A stretch of 64,000 nt of DNA, taken from positions 60,975 through 124,974 of the forward strand of contig SNVD02015992.1 of assembly GCA_013180625.2 (NCBI GenBank), in the 5' to 3' direction. This DNA comes from Boswellia sacra (taxonomy: Eukaryota; Streptophyta; Magnoliopsida; Sapindales; Burseraceae). The position numbers and the translations under genes are program-made. The notes under the pieces were generated by a model that was given only the letters and a program-made list of their open reading frames with translations, was not told the DNA's origin and ran no database searches. Shown here piece by piece: positions 1 to 11,199 of the stretch; the stretch's first letter is position 1; each line of letters opens with the position of its first letter.

Positions 1-1140
1 AGGTAAGCAAAATTATTTTCATTGCATTAAACTTTGAAACATAAACAATGTCCTCTTCTTGAAAGAGGTTAGGTACAAATACATCTTTATAAGATACACT
101 TTTGATTCCTTCCTCAATGAAAGTAGCAAGGTTAATGAACGGGTCCATTGGTGGTGCTTGTTCTTAAGGCTTCTCCTCTTTGATGGTCATCTTTTTCATC
201 TCTCTCACCAAGTCATTCCCTTTGGATACTCCTACTTAAAGGATGTCTTTAAAGATCTCAAATCCGAGCTTCAACGTTCCTTTGAAAACCTATGATTTAG
301 TAGCTCCCACATCTTCGTATCTTGTGCCTTGACAAATTTAATGAATTTCCCTTTCTTGGGCTCAACGTCTTCTTCTTTTTATGCGGATTCATAGCCCAAT
401 CCTCTTCTAGAAGTTTGACCTTTGAAATTTGGGAAGGATGATAAGCCACGTCCATTCCTCCTAAGCTTGGTTTCTAGCAAGTACCCTTGTTTCTTCATTA
501 TTCCAACAACAATTGGGCTGACTTCGTTAATCATGGCTACTTGAAAGCCACCCATGTAAGGTATTTTTCTGACCTTCACACTCAAAGTAGTTGGAACTCC
601 TCCCAGCAGATGGAACCATGCTCGTCCTAATAAGGTAGCGAACATGACTGGAATGTCAACGATTGTGAATTCTGTCATTACTTTAATTGGCCCAGTCTTC
701 ACTAAGGCTTTAAAGATTCCTATGGCGCTCCTCTTCGAATCACCGTAAGCCCTGATCACCATCTCACAAGGCTCGAGTTCGTCTTCACTGACTTCGTATT
801 TGTGCAGTATTGTTATGGACACGATATTAATGGCAGACCCATCATCCACTATGATACAAGGAGACGTACTCCCACCAATTTCTGCAGTGACGAAGAATGG
901 CTTGTTATGATTCCTCCATTCAAATGGTAGATCCTTATTGGTGAAGGTGATTACTCCCTTCTTTTTTATGCCCTTGGGTGCTCCTCTGGTCAAGGCGGTC
1001 AACATGACCCTAGTAGTGTCGACCATTGATATTTCTACTTTCGCCAAAGCCTTTGCCATGGCCTTTCTATACTTTTGGGATGACATCAACAAATCCCAAA
1101 TGCTAGCATTCACATTAGTCTTCTTTAACCGTTTGATCAC
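1..1140 (-). pseudogene. Gypsy-1 protease and start of pol spacer, cut by window edge
   Basis: A 253-codon open stretch (379-1140) carries a retropepsin-like site, VDDGSAINIV, and further on GRAWFHLLGG, both shared with Gypsy-2 (VDDGSTIDLV; AWFHPLGG). In this lineage the protease cleaves the gag-pol precursor. A stop follows near 379. The remaining bases to position 1 translate with interruptions to a spacer similar to the one after the Gypsy-2 protease (LKLGFEIFKDIL against a matching segment at 16312-16345). The reverse transcriptase would lie left of the window. Confidence 0.8.
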
Positions 1141-3094
1141 TCGATCCTTTTCCGCTTTGGTTTCTTCCTCTTTGGCAACTTATTGGTTTTTCCCTTTTCC
1201 TTCTCATGGTAAAATCTACCACTCCTTGTTACTCCTTGGACATTCTCTCTTTCACCCCTAAGTGTTTCTTCCTCATATGTTTCTCCCTCAATTCTCACCT
1301 CTTCTTCTTCATCAATACTAAAATTAGCCCAAAAGTTTGGAAGGTTCTTGACTTTAAGGATGTCATCCCAAATCCCCATAACTCTCATTTCCTTACATCT
1401 TTTAGGTAAACTCTCCTTTTTTATCAGACTCTCATCTTGTTTCCCTTTCCTAGCTTCACTACTCACTACTCTTTTTCATTTTGAGTCTCTTAGGAGGTGG
1501 GCCTTTTCTGGGCCCTTTTCTAGCCATCTACTTCTTTGCAAAGGAGCTTGATGGAATGGGCTTCTTATTGATAGGTGTCATTTTGACTTCTTCTTGGTCA
1601 CTAAGATTTACAAGTTTGGGTTTTAGACTTTGCTTGACCCCCTTCACTACAATGTTAGTCAATCCACCTTTCTTGGTGTGAATCTTGGCTGCCAAAGGAA
1701 TGGGTTCGTCTTTTACCCTCTCAATGATCTCCTTCGGCTCTTCTTCTTTGGGCTCTTCAACTTTGGGTTTCTTCATTGAGACCACCCTACTACCGGTTTG
1801 TTCTAGCCTATATTTCTCCCTTCTCTTGGCTCTCTCGACCGTGCTCGATCTACTTTCCTTGAAAGAGTTCACGACTTACTATTTAATCAAGCCCGATCCA
1901 ATCATGTTGGTCGATGGAAGAGGGACCCTATTACAATTGGGCAATGGGTTGCTCCTTGTGTTGGGCTCATATGTCTTTGGGTCAGGAGTCTGGCCCTTAT
2001 CGATCATATCTTCAATCTCATAGCAAAGGCAAGTGCAGTCATTAGTCTTATGACTAGTCACTTGGTGGAATTCACACCTCTCGTCATGCCTCGAATTCCT
2101 TGGTAATGGATTTGGAAGCTCTCTCGGTGGCAATGGCTGGAAGATCCCTTCGACTGTCAACCTTGCAAAGATTTATGAAAAGGACCTTCCCAAATGACTG
2201 AACCTTCTTTGTGGGGCAACTGCCTTCACTTCTACATGTTTTGTGCTAGGCCCACTAGGTTGGTGATACTGCCCTTAACTTCTTCGAGGGTAGATATGAT
2301 TGCTTCTCTTCTGTCTTAACTCTAATTCTTCTATTTGGATGTCTGAGTCATATAAGTCTTCAAAGGTCTTGATAAGAAAGCCCGCCAGTCTATCGCTGAT
2401 GAAACTATGGGCTCCATTGATCACTGTGCGAACCCCGTCCTTCTCCACAGGCTTGGTAGTCATTTTGGCTGCCTTAGGCCTCCAACGAACTAGGTACTCC
2501 AAAAAAGTCTCGTTAGGCTTTTGTCTCACGTCTCCAAATCCCTCAAAGTTACCCTCAGTTGGGAATTATGGTGGTACTGTTCCTCAAATTATCGAGAAAG
2601 TTCCTTCCAATCTTCTCAAACTCTCTTCGAAAGGTCATGATATCATGCTACCGCATTGTCTTCTAAGGATAGCATAAAATATTTCAAAATGTGCTCCTTT
2701 GTCAAAGGAGTGGTAGCCATGATGGCTTCATACTGCCTCAAATGCATTTTTGGGTTGCCCTCTCCATTAAACTGGGGCAAGTCTGGTAAGCGAAATTTTG
2801 GAGGCAAATCTTGGTCTCTCATAAGCAAGATGTCATCTATGTGTTCGCTTTTTAGCCCCTTCTTCTTTAAGAGGGATTTGACCTTCTCTATGTCCTTGGT
2901 TAACTGCTTTGACTTAGGTTCTTCGTGGTAGACTGGGTTTTCCCCCCATTTCTGCCTTGGCTAGTCTTACCATCATTATCACCATTACCCTCTGATGAAG
3001 ATTGGTTCATGCGGTTGAGCTCATTCCGTAGAGCTTTAATAAGTTGGGCCATTTGCTGTTGGAGCACGATGATGTCAACCCTCATTTGAGCCAT
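1137..3094 (-). pseudogene. gag: Gypsy-1 gag and gag-protease linker, broken
   Basis: The gag would form the particle shell and bind element RNA. It starts with MAQMRVDIIVLQQQMAQL at 3094, a coiled-coil-like opening also found in Gypsy-2 at 11347. Then come capsid pieces at 2643-2828 (FRLPDLPQFNGEGNP, the usual plant Gypsy gag opening) and 2275-2529 (ETFLEYLVRWRPKAAKM), followed by a zinc-knuckle-like Cys/His cluster CEFHQVTSHKTNDC near 2050-2090. Basic and acidic linker pieces occupy 1528-1872 and 1137-1466. The frame is lost between each of these blocks, so no full-length product is possible. Family known, lesions seen directly. Confidence 0.8.
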
Positions 3095-4039
3095 TTAAGT
3101 AGTATTGTTGTTAGGTGCTGCCATTTCATCTTCTTATCTTGTAAAACGACCACCTCATCTAACCCAAACAATGATGGCTACAAAACAATTGTGTTAATGC
3201 CATGCATGCATGCATTTATGCATGATATGATGCATGCTCATACAAGGGCATACACATGCTTTCAACCTTCCAACCTTATTCCTCCCACACACGTAAGGTC
3301 GACTCTCATTTCCTTGGACTTTTGGTCTCGTTCCTAAGTCATCATCATGGGATATGGGAACACGAGATTCTCTCTCCTAATTCTTACTTTCATGTTATTG
3401 TTGAATTCTTCATGATTATCATAACATGGTTTTCAAAACGTCATAATAACCTAAAACTCATGGCACATGTTCCCATTTTATTCTTATGGGTGACTTGACA
3501 TGTGGCATGTTCGTTGTTCCATGAGGTTTTGAGTTGATGTTATTCTAATCATGAAAAATTTACATCCATAGGCATGCATTTCATTATGGGTTTTGGATAA
3601 TCATCCTATTTAAAATTTCTAAAGTCGTCTATATGGGCTTGAGTCTCAAGGGTCCAATGGTTTGGGCTCCTTTGAGCGAGAGATGCCTTCCTTGGGTCGG
3701 TCTCTTTTTATACCAATTCAATGGTACGTGCTCAAAGGTGGTGACACCAACATGAGTCCTCTAGGGTCGAATAGAGCCAAAGACTTCTCATGCTAATGTC
3801 ACACAGTTAGTTTAGGCAGTTTGTGATCATTGCATGCAAATGTGTAGTGATGCAAGGACTCAGTATACCAACACCAGGTATTAGAATTTGGTATTCCTAT
3901 TGGAGTCAACATCTGTTATCCCTAGTGGAGTTACCACTTTAAATACGGCTTTCATCCCACCAAATCGCTTACGACCATGACACTGTGTCAAAGCCTCTTT
4001 CGAGACTTAAGGGAATACAAACGAGCCATGGGCATGTTT
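3095..4039 (-). other. untranslated leader of Gypsy-1
   Basis: About 950 bases between primer site and gag. No gene is seen. The part next to the primer site is alignable to the leader at 46388-46551. A stretch rich in GCATGC motifs (3195-3260) has a counterpart at 11145-11190, just upstream of Gypsy-2 gag, which supports both being one lineage. Confidence 0.6.
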
Positions 4040-4056
4040 GGAGAATGGAGACGCCA
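4040..4056 (-). other. putative primer binding site of Gypsy-1
   Basis: On the minus strand this reads TGGCGTCTCCATTCTCC directly after the LTR. The equivalent position in the Tat-like copy at 46388 reads TGGTGACTCC, so the site is conserved between copies although both are mutated. The tRNA was not identified. Confidence 0.5.
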
Positions 4057-5857
4057 CCCAATTATTCATTAGGAATGAATGGGGGCAATCTGATCCCTCG
4101 CTTCGGGACCTAAACTATCCTCATTCCTTCAGAGATGAGTTCGGGAAGTTAGGTACGAGTCTTTCAACCCACCCGAATATAAATCCGGCCTCCACTTGGG
4201 AAATACCAAATAAAAATAGCTCATGTTGTTACTTAGTCTACTTAGATTGTTTGTTTTATACACATATTTTCGTTTTTATCTTCTTTAGTCACGTGTGGTG
4301 ATTATTCAATCGAATAGCAATTATAAACATCCATGGAAAGAGGGAAGAGAATGGATTACATTTCCATCATACATGGAGGAAGGGGAGAGGATTACAACAG
4401 TTGTTATTTAACAATAAAAATATTTCTTACATTTATATACATTCAAAACTCAATAGATGATGAATTCTTCACCATCATATATGAGACTATTCAACGTCTA
4501 TTAAGCTTTTTATATGTCCATTCAAATATAGTTTACTAAGGCATTCATTTTTAGTGATGGTCCCTCACCATCAACGTGAGTCCACCATCACTTCATGGCA
4601 TCACACAATTACACTTCTTAATATACAAACATTAACAAATAAATTATAAGTCAAATAAAGCCATAATCTAATATCATGACATTCTAGCTTAGATTTCGAT
4701 AAATTCTATCATGGTAATTCTATCTATTGCTTATTCTAACATAATTCACATAAATTATCATGACATTTCTAGCCTAACAAGTCATTCATGACATTTTCTA
4801 GCCTAATCATGGCATTTCTAGCCTAATTCAAACAATTGAAATCAATCATAGCTATTCTAGCTCAAACAAGATGTTCAAGGGCAAAACGATAATTCTAACC
4901 TATTCTATACTATTTCCTAGCATTCATTAAAGCAAATAAATTTTCCTAACGTGATTCTAATCATGTGCTCTTAAGCATGATTCTAAACATGTTCTCTTAG
5001 TTATGATTCTAACCATTTGCAAAAAAAGTAAATTCCTAAGCATGATTGTAAAAAAGGAAGGATTGCAGACTTACCTTGACACGCTTATCCATCTTGCAAA
5101 ACAAATTGGGTTAGACAATTCATAATAACCCTAAACATGATTCTAAGCATAAAATTAAACCCTAAACTTGCTTCTTCTAAGCAAGAAAAATAAAAGAGAA
5201 AAGGGGAGGGAGGAGAGAATTCTGCTCTTAAGATATATCCTTTCCGGGTTTAGAGCAATAAAACGCCTAAAAAAAATATTTATACTTGAAAAGACTTCTC
5301 GAATTCTCGTGCTTTTCTTCAAGAGAGAGAAAGATGATTGTATTCGACAATCGGTGTATCTTGAGAGAATGAGGGTTTATATAAGAGAGGGGTGAAGATT
5401 AAAAAGGAAGTTTTTTAAGCTAATTTTTGAAAATAAGCCAACAAGGGCCAAGCAACTATCTCTAGATGGTCGGCCATTGGCCAACAACTGGGCCGTTGTT
5501 TGATGGCAAACCGGTCAGTATCTCTTCAGCCCTTTCCTTTTTTGTAATCTTTTGCTGCAGTCCCTTCAGACCTTTGTTCCTTCGATCATGCATAACTTCT
5601 TGAGTTCAATTTTAATTTGCAATCCATAAATTTCTACGAAAACTAGACATTCGTAGCTTCAGAATGATATATGATCATCATCAAATTCCTCTTGGATTAA
5701 TTTTTGTGATTTTTCAAAGTCATGTGTTAGTTTCTAAGACTTTTCACCAACTCCTTCTCACCCTACTCTTCTTGAGCCTCAAGGGCATTTTGGTCATTTT
5801 GTTTGCTCAACATTTACCTTCATTTCATCACTGAGCCTAAAACATTCAGTGTCTACA
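4057..5857 (-). repeat. 5' LTR of Gypsy-1
   Basis: The outer edge is sharp at 5857, where Copia-1 coding sequence resumes. The inner edge is placed just outside the primer site at 4040-4056 and is accurate to about 10 bases. The first 650 bases of the LTR (5200-5857) match the reversed fragment at 18605-19270 in Gypsy-2. The inner 350 bases match the LTR ending near 46387, including a shared stretch around TCTCTGAAGGA. No coding potential is seen; short ORFs here are chance. Confidence 0.75.
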
Positions 5858-6363
5858 CCATCCTTAACAATTCTTTGAATCCTTTTATTAATATGGCCTA
5901 GTCTAAGGTGCTAAAGATATGTTTCATTAGTGTTAGATGTTTTAACTCTTTTGTTATTTAACTCGATGTCATTTATAGTAGGCAATTTATTTTTGATCAA
6001 GTAAAAATTGTTATTTAACACTCCAGAACAAATAAACTCTTTATTCTTTCTTATAACAACTGATTTGCTAAAAGTAATAGAATATCCAAAATTTATTAAA
6101 CAAGAAACAGAAATTAAATTCCGTTTAAAATCTGGAACAAAATAACAATTGTTCAAAACAATGTATCTTTTGCTATCAAAATATAAATGCAGTTCTCCAA
6201 CGGCATAAGCAGACACCAACGCTCTATTGCCTAGCCTCAAGCTCAGCTCCCCTTCACTTAGCTGTCTGGTTGCCTGGAACCCCTGTAAAGAATAGCAAAC
6301 ATGGTTAGTGGCTCTAGAATCACAATCCAAGTATTGAAGAATCTTCCATGAAGTATGATTCAA
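5858..6363 (-). pseudogene. Copia-1 protease and pre-integrase region, truncated by Gypsy-1
   Basis: An open stretch of 150 codons begins with the protease site region LDCDSRATNHVC. In Copia proteases the catalytic triplet is D-S/T-G, and here Gly is replaced by Arg. It continues through a typical Copia segment (NLISVSCLINFGYSITF) into the pre-integrase motif HLRLGHINKR. The Trp normally before this motif is a TAG stop. At 5857 the sequence turns into the Gypsy-1 LTR, so the integrase is physically separated. Confidence 0.85.
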
Positions 6364-6395
6364 TAAATAGTATATTATCTTTATTTGCTTTCTTC

Positions 6396-7154
6396 TTAGC
6401 TAAGTAAGTTTGGGCAATTTCTCTTCCAATGCCCATTCTTGCAACAATGAAAACATTTTCCTTTTGCAATTTTCTTAATGGGAGCAAACCTCTTCTTATT
6501 TTCTTGCTTGTCCTTTCTTAAAGGCATAGCAAGAATTGAAGATGACAATTTTCTACTGACTTTACCTATATGTTCAATTTCATACCTTTCCAACTCATGC
6601 ATAAGTCCATGCAAAGTATAAGATTTGTGATACAATTCATAGTCTAACTAGAATTTATGAAAAGCACTTGATAAGGAATTCAAGGCTATATCTATCTTTG
6701 ACTCTGTGTCAATCTTGGCACCAAAAACCTCTATTTCTTTAACACAATCAATGACAATCATTATGTGTTCTTGAACAGATTGTCCTGCTTGTTGCATAAG
6801 ACACTTTAATTTTTGCAAAGCATGTCTCCTTTCACGATGACATTGCTCACCAAACATCCCATGAAGATGAGCAATGATTTCTACAGCATTGATTGTATAT
6901 GTAAACTATTCAAGAAGATCATTACTTATTGAGGCAAATATATAATCCTTTGCAGCATTATTCTCATTAACCCAAGTATTATAATATTCCTTGTCTAACT
7001 GATTAGACTCCTTATTAGGTAGACTAGGAATAGGTTTAGTTAATATCCAATTCACCTTGTCAAGATTTAGCACCAAATCTAGTTGTATTATCCATTCAAC
7101 ATAATTATTTTCTTAGATCATATAATTATTTAAGAACGATACAACTGGATTCAT
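6396..7154 (-). pseudogene. gag: Copia-1 gag, broken
   Basis: Reading leftward from a Met at 7154 (MNPVVSF), the coding passes through blocks at 6648-6857 (FGEQCHRERRHALQKLKCL) and 6396-6635. The last block ends in a canonical CCHC knuckle, CFHCCKNGHWKRNC (CX2CX4HX4C), near 6420-6465. The order and spacing match Copia gag, which packages element RNA. An in-frame stop falls shortly after the start and the frame changes between blocks, so it is non-functional. Confidence 0.8.
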
Positions 7155-9443
7155 TTTCTGTAAAAATAAACATACACATTTATCAATGACTATATAACTT
7201 TTAAATATTACTACATGATGTGTGGGATACAAAAATGCAGATGCAGTTACCCAAAATAATATGTAATATATTCTATGGCACTTTAATCAAATAATTACCT
7301 TTTTTTCTTTAGGAAATATGATAACTCTATTTGGTTAAATTAGAACTCTTTCTAATTATTATTATTCCCCAAATATCTCATATTTTAATAATAATAACCA
7401 CCATAATTTTAGTCTTTAATTAATGAGATTATTCATTTAGGGCATATCTTTTCAAAAATTAAATTGAGTGGATGACCATTGTTTTAATTAATTCCAAGAT
7501 TCCATTAATATGAAATTTCTTTAAGAAATATCACTCAATTGTTTGCTTAGATTAATTTTATCCAATTGAAAATCTAATTTTGGAAGACAACTACCATAAG
7601 CCCTTCTTTAGGGAGCAAGACCCTAAGAAGGGCCTAGTTGAGGCTTATGAATAACCCATCCTTATGGACAAATAATGGAGGCTATAGGTTTTAATTTAAT
7701 AAAACCTTCTCCAACTCAAACTTTAAAACTATTTAGGATTTTATAAAATGTGTTCCATATAGCTCTTTTCAAACTCTTTTGAAAACTTTTAATATTCACA
7801 TTTTATTACTTATTTAATCTTATTAATTAAATTTATGATTTATATGCTATTTATCAAACCTTTTGATAAAATATAAATCACACTAATTAATTTTATTTTA
7901 TATATACCATTAACCAAACATTTGGACTAATATATATAAATTTATGTATGAAACATTAAAACACACTAATTAATTTTAATTTATATACTATTAATCAAAC
8001 ATGTTATACTGTATTGATGTGGCATTCCTATTTCTCTATATGGCATATTGCATGTCGTTATTTTGTTTAACAATTAAAACAAAACAATCAATCTTTCAAA
8101 AAAGAATACACGTAGTAAAATACGTGAAATTTTTCCTAAAAATATTACATTTGATATTTATATAGAGCTTTGTATCTTCTCGGTATCTCCCTCGTGCTTG
8201 TACGTGTCCATTAGTTCCAAGAAAATTTTCAAAATTCATAAAATTGAAAATTAATGGTGTACAGTGAACTGTCTAAAACTATCCAAAAACTTTAAAATTT
8301 TTTATAAAAACCCCTACAGAATTGCAACGTTTTTTAAGTTTACAATTTCACACCTACAGAATGCATCTTTGATTTAATGGGCAACACAACTCTGATTTTG
8401 TCACCATTTTGGGCTATAAAACCACCAACATAACATGGACAAGTTGGAAGACGACCTATTAAAGCAATTGCCCTCACTCGGGCCTTAGTTTCAAAATAAA
8501 CCATGCCCGGTAGGTGAACCTTTCTTAGAAGTACTAGTCTATATTAGAGCCTTAATAAGCCCAATAAGCCCAACACTATGAGTTTCTTTGCTGCCCAGAA
8601 GCTATTTAGCATCATTAACAAACCCATGTTCCTTTCTTTAGTGATAAACACCAAGTTAGGCCCATAAAGCATAACCCAATAGCTTGCTAAGCTACAAACA
8701 ACAAAAACTCACACACTTTGGACTTGGGCTCACCATGCTTGGTCATTTTCCTAAAACAGCCCCAAAGAAGCACAAATGCAAAAGCTCCCTAGGTTTGGGT
8801 TTTGAGGCTTTTCCTCCTTGGTTTTGTGGGCTTTAAGCCCACGGCCTTGGAGCTTTGGCCCTCAATCCCTAAGGCAACCCATTACATGGCATTAGCCATG
8901 CTTTGGGCTAGCCACTGGGCAAGGGCAACCCACTAGGCGCATAGACGTAAAACCTTAGGGAGCCCTAGGGAATCTGGCACAAACCTTTTGTGCCTCACCC
9001 TTAAGCTCCCTTCATAGCATCCAGAAACCCTAGCCACCTCCATGTTGACATCCTCCATGTAGCCACCTTGTGATATGCATCTTGATCTTCATGTTCTTAC
9101 ATCAATAATTATACAATTAAAAAAATAAAATACAAACTACTTTGTACAAGAGCACAAAAACCTGCAATTGAACAAACAAGGAAAAATAAACAATCATAGA
9201 GGGTAATTGAAAGGCAAAAGGGCCACCCCTCAATAATTACATACCATTAAAAGAAAATACAAAGAAAACTCTATGAGGTCAAGTATTCACCCATACATAA
9301 CCATACAAATTATTGGATACAATTTATCACATGAAATCATGCAAATTTTCATAGAGAAATTAACACCACATAATATAACATATCATTAAAGCACAAAAAT
9401 CAGATTTGAATAAATACCCTATTCACTCTCTAGTGGAGGAAAT
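7155..9443 (-). other. Copia-1 leader, unusually long, AT-rich, no gene seen
   Basis: About 2.3 kb separate the primer site from gag, long for a Copia leader. I see no ORF of note and no clear second element inside it, though an undetected non-coding insertion is possible. A strong hairpin lies at 7601-7632 (CCCTTCTTTAGGG, a 7-base loop, then CCCTAAGAAGGG). It is flanked by a second complementary pair, CATAAG at 7595 and CTTATG at 7644. Confidence 0.5.
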
Positions 9444-9458
9444 GAGGCTCTAATACCA
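9444..9458 (-). other. primer binding site of Copia-1 (initiator Met tRNA type)
   Basis: The minus strand reads TGGTATTAGAGCCTC, two bases inside the LTR. It matches the standard plant Copia site TGGTATCAGAGC with one change, so reverse transcription would be primed by initiator tRNA-Met. Confidence 0.85.
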
Positions 9459-9460
9459 AT

Positions 9461-11125
9461 TGTTGGAACCTGGAGGCGAATTCAGTCAAATTAATACAAT
9501 GAAAGCGGCTTCGGGAAAAGGATCTCATGAATATAGGCTTTAAAACTTTTTGTGCTTTCTCGCCATGTTGGATCTGAGGTATGAGTGCAAGGGACTTGAA
9601 TTAGATGTGTGGGCATCAATCAATACTGGACCAAGCTTGAAATTAAAGAACAAAATGCTCAAGTGGCACTAGAGGCAGCTCAAATGTCACCCAAGGAATG
9701 CCTGAATGTCAAATGCGCAAGCCATAAGGTAGAATGCCTTGTTTGGCGCAAATCTCAAGGGATGGCAGGGAGGCTTGGCCTTTTTTGTCTTCTAGGGCAC
9801 ACTAGGGTTCTTGAAACCTTATAACTTGATTTATTTATTCCCTTATGTCCTTATCCAATTGGAATTACTAAGTCCTAGTTCAATTAGGCCTTTAATCTCA
9901 TAGAATCCTTATAGAACTTGGACACCTTATAAAAGTCTAACTTTTATATTGGGCTTTTAATATAAACTATTTAACTTAGCCCAATTTGTTTAATTAATCT
10001 CTATTAATTAGTTAATTTAATATCTAGGCCTTATTCTCCAATAAACCCAAATAAATTAATTTCTATTAGTCCAATTCAATTCAAGAACCTTTTAAATAGC
10101 TACCAAGGAGACCTTGATAGACATATTTAATTATAAGCTCTAATAAGTTAGGCCTAATACCCTATTATCTCTTAATTGTAGTGGGTCACACTTATTAACT
10201 TTGGTCCATTCTACTGTAGGTCCAAAGTTACACTTTTGAATTAAATATTTTTTGCAGAAAGCTTAATAATTTAATCTGATTAAATTATATTATTTTAAAG
10301 CTTTATCCATTGAGCAACAAGTTTACAGAAATACCTTTAATGGTATACCAATAATTGAAGCTAGGTCTAAATTATCGTTTTACCCTTCCAATTACATCTT
10401 AATCTCTTAATATCAGTTTTACACCATTTAAGTGATTTAAGATTTTTTCAAATAAATCTTAGTTTAATGAATAACTTTTCATTGAATACTTGGTCAAGAT
10501 TTTATCACTTAAAACCTTGTAAAACCATCAAAGTGGTATTCTGCAATCCCTTAGGAGTCATGAATTCTATATTTATGGTATAGTGTCTCTACAAATCTTA
10601 TAATCCCAACTAGCCAAGGTATTAACCTTTATTTAGATCTCACTTTTTATTCTAGTCAAAGACAACAGCCTGCATACTAGAGGTACACTACCCACTCAGG
10701 ATTTAAGGTATGAACGCCTTTAGTTCTCGGTTATGGTAATTTTCATTCGGTCATAATATTTCCACCAAATGATATAATTCCATGTGGTCATGTTCAATGC
10801 ATTCATAATGCACAAGTGTCTTTCTCTTAAAGTCTCCACTTCAAAGGGTTAGAGACTTACCAATTTCTCATTGAAGACAAACCACACAACAACCTTGTCT
10901 AAACAAAGTGTCCAGCTATTGCTTATAGGTTGTCAGCTAGTTTTGAGCTATGATAAAAATTCTATGTCTCATATATATAGAATTTTATCAATAGATAAGC
11001 TCTGGAGCCTTTAGTCATTGATATAATCATATTTGGGTAAAATAAATATTAGCAACTTTATTTATTAATGATATTTCTATAAATCTACAGAAAATATCCA
11101 TCACTCTTAGGGCATATATCTAACA
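9461..11125 (-). repeat. 5' LTR of Copia-1
   Basis: On the minus strand the LTR starts TGTTAGATATATGCCC at 11125 and ends TTCCAACA at 9461, with canonical TG and CA ends, 1665 bases. The partner LTR lies outside the window. Small ORFs within it (for example 9609-9824) have no recognisable content. Confidence 0.85.
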
Positions 11126-11199
11126 CTGTGCTTTTGTGCTTTGTATGAGCATGCATTGCACTCATGCAAACATGCATTCACGCATCATGCTGACCCCTT

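Larger units (their letters stand above)
1..5857 (-). mobile_element. Gypsy-1, Tat-like Ty3/Gypsy LTR retrotransposon, 3' part beyond window
   Basis: The element reads leftward: LTR (about 4057-5857), primer site, leader, gag and protease, then runs off the left edge, so RT, RNase H, integrase and the 3' LTR are not visible. Its outer edge at 5857 reads TGTAGACACTGAATG on the minus strand, a plausible LTR start. The edge abuts Copia-1 coding sequence exactly, so Gypsy-1 inserted into Copia-1. LTR, leader and protease all resemble those of Gypsy-2 and of the Tat-like LTR near 46 kb, so at least three copies of one lineage occur here. The Tat assignment comes from that homology and the dual RNase H seen in Gypsy-2. 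The target duplication cannot be checked because the other end is absent. Confidence 0.85.
5858..11125 (-). mobile_element. Copia-1, Ty1/Copia retrotransposon, 5' half only in window
   Basis: The element reads leftward: 5' LTR (9461-11125), initiator-Met-type primer site, long leader, gag, protease and pre-integrase region. At 5858 it is cut by the Gypsy-1 LTR, immediately after the pre-integrase motif region (HLRLGHINKR). The rest of integrase, RT, RNase H and the 3' LTR should resume left of the window. Its right edge at 11125 interrupts the Gypsy-2 leader, so it inserted into Gypsy-2. Five bases right of the edge (CTGTG, 11126-11130) would be the target duplication, but the partner is not in the window. 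Confidence 0.85.
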
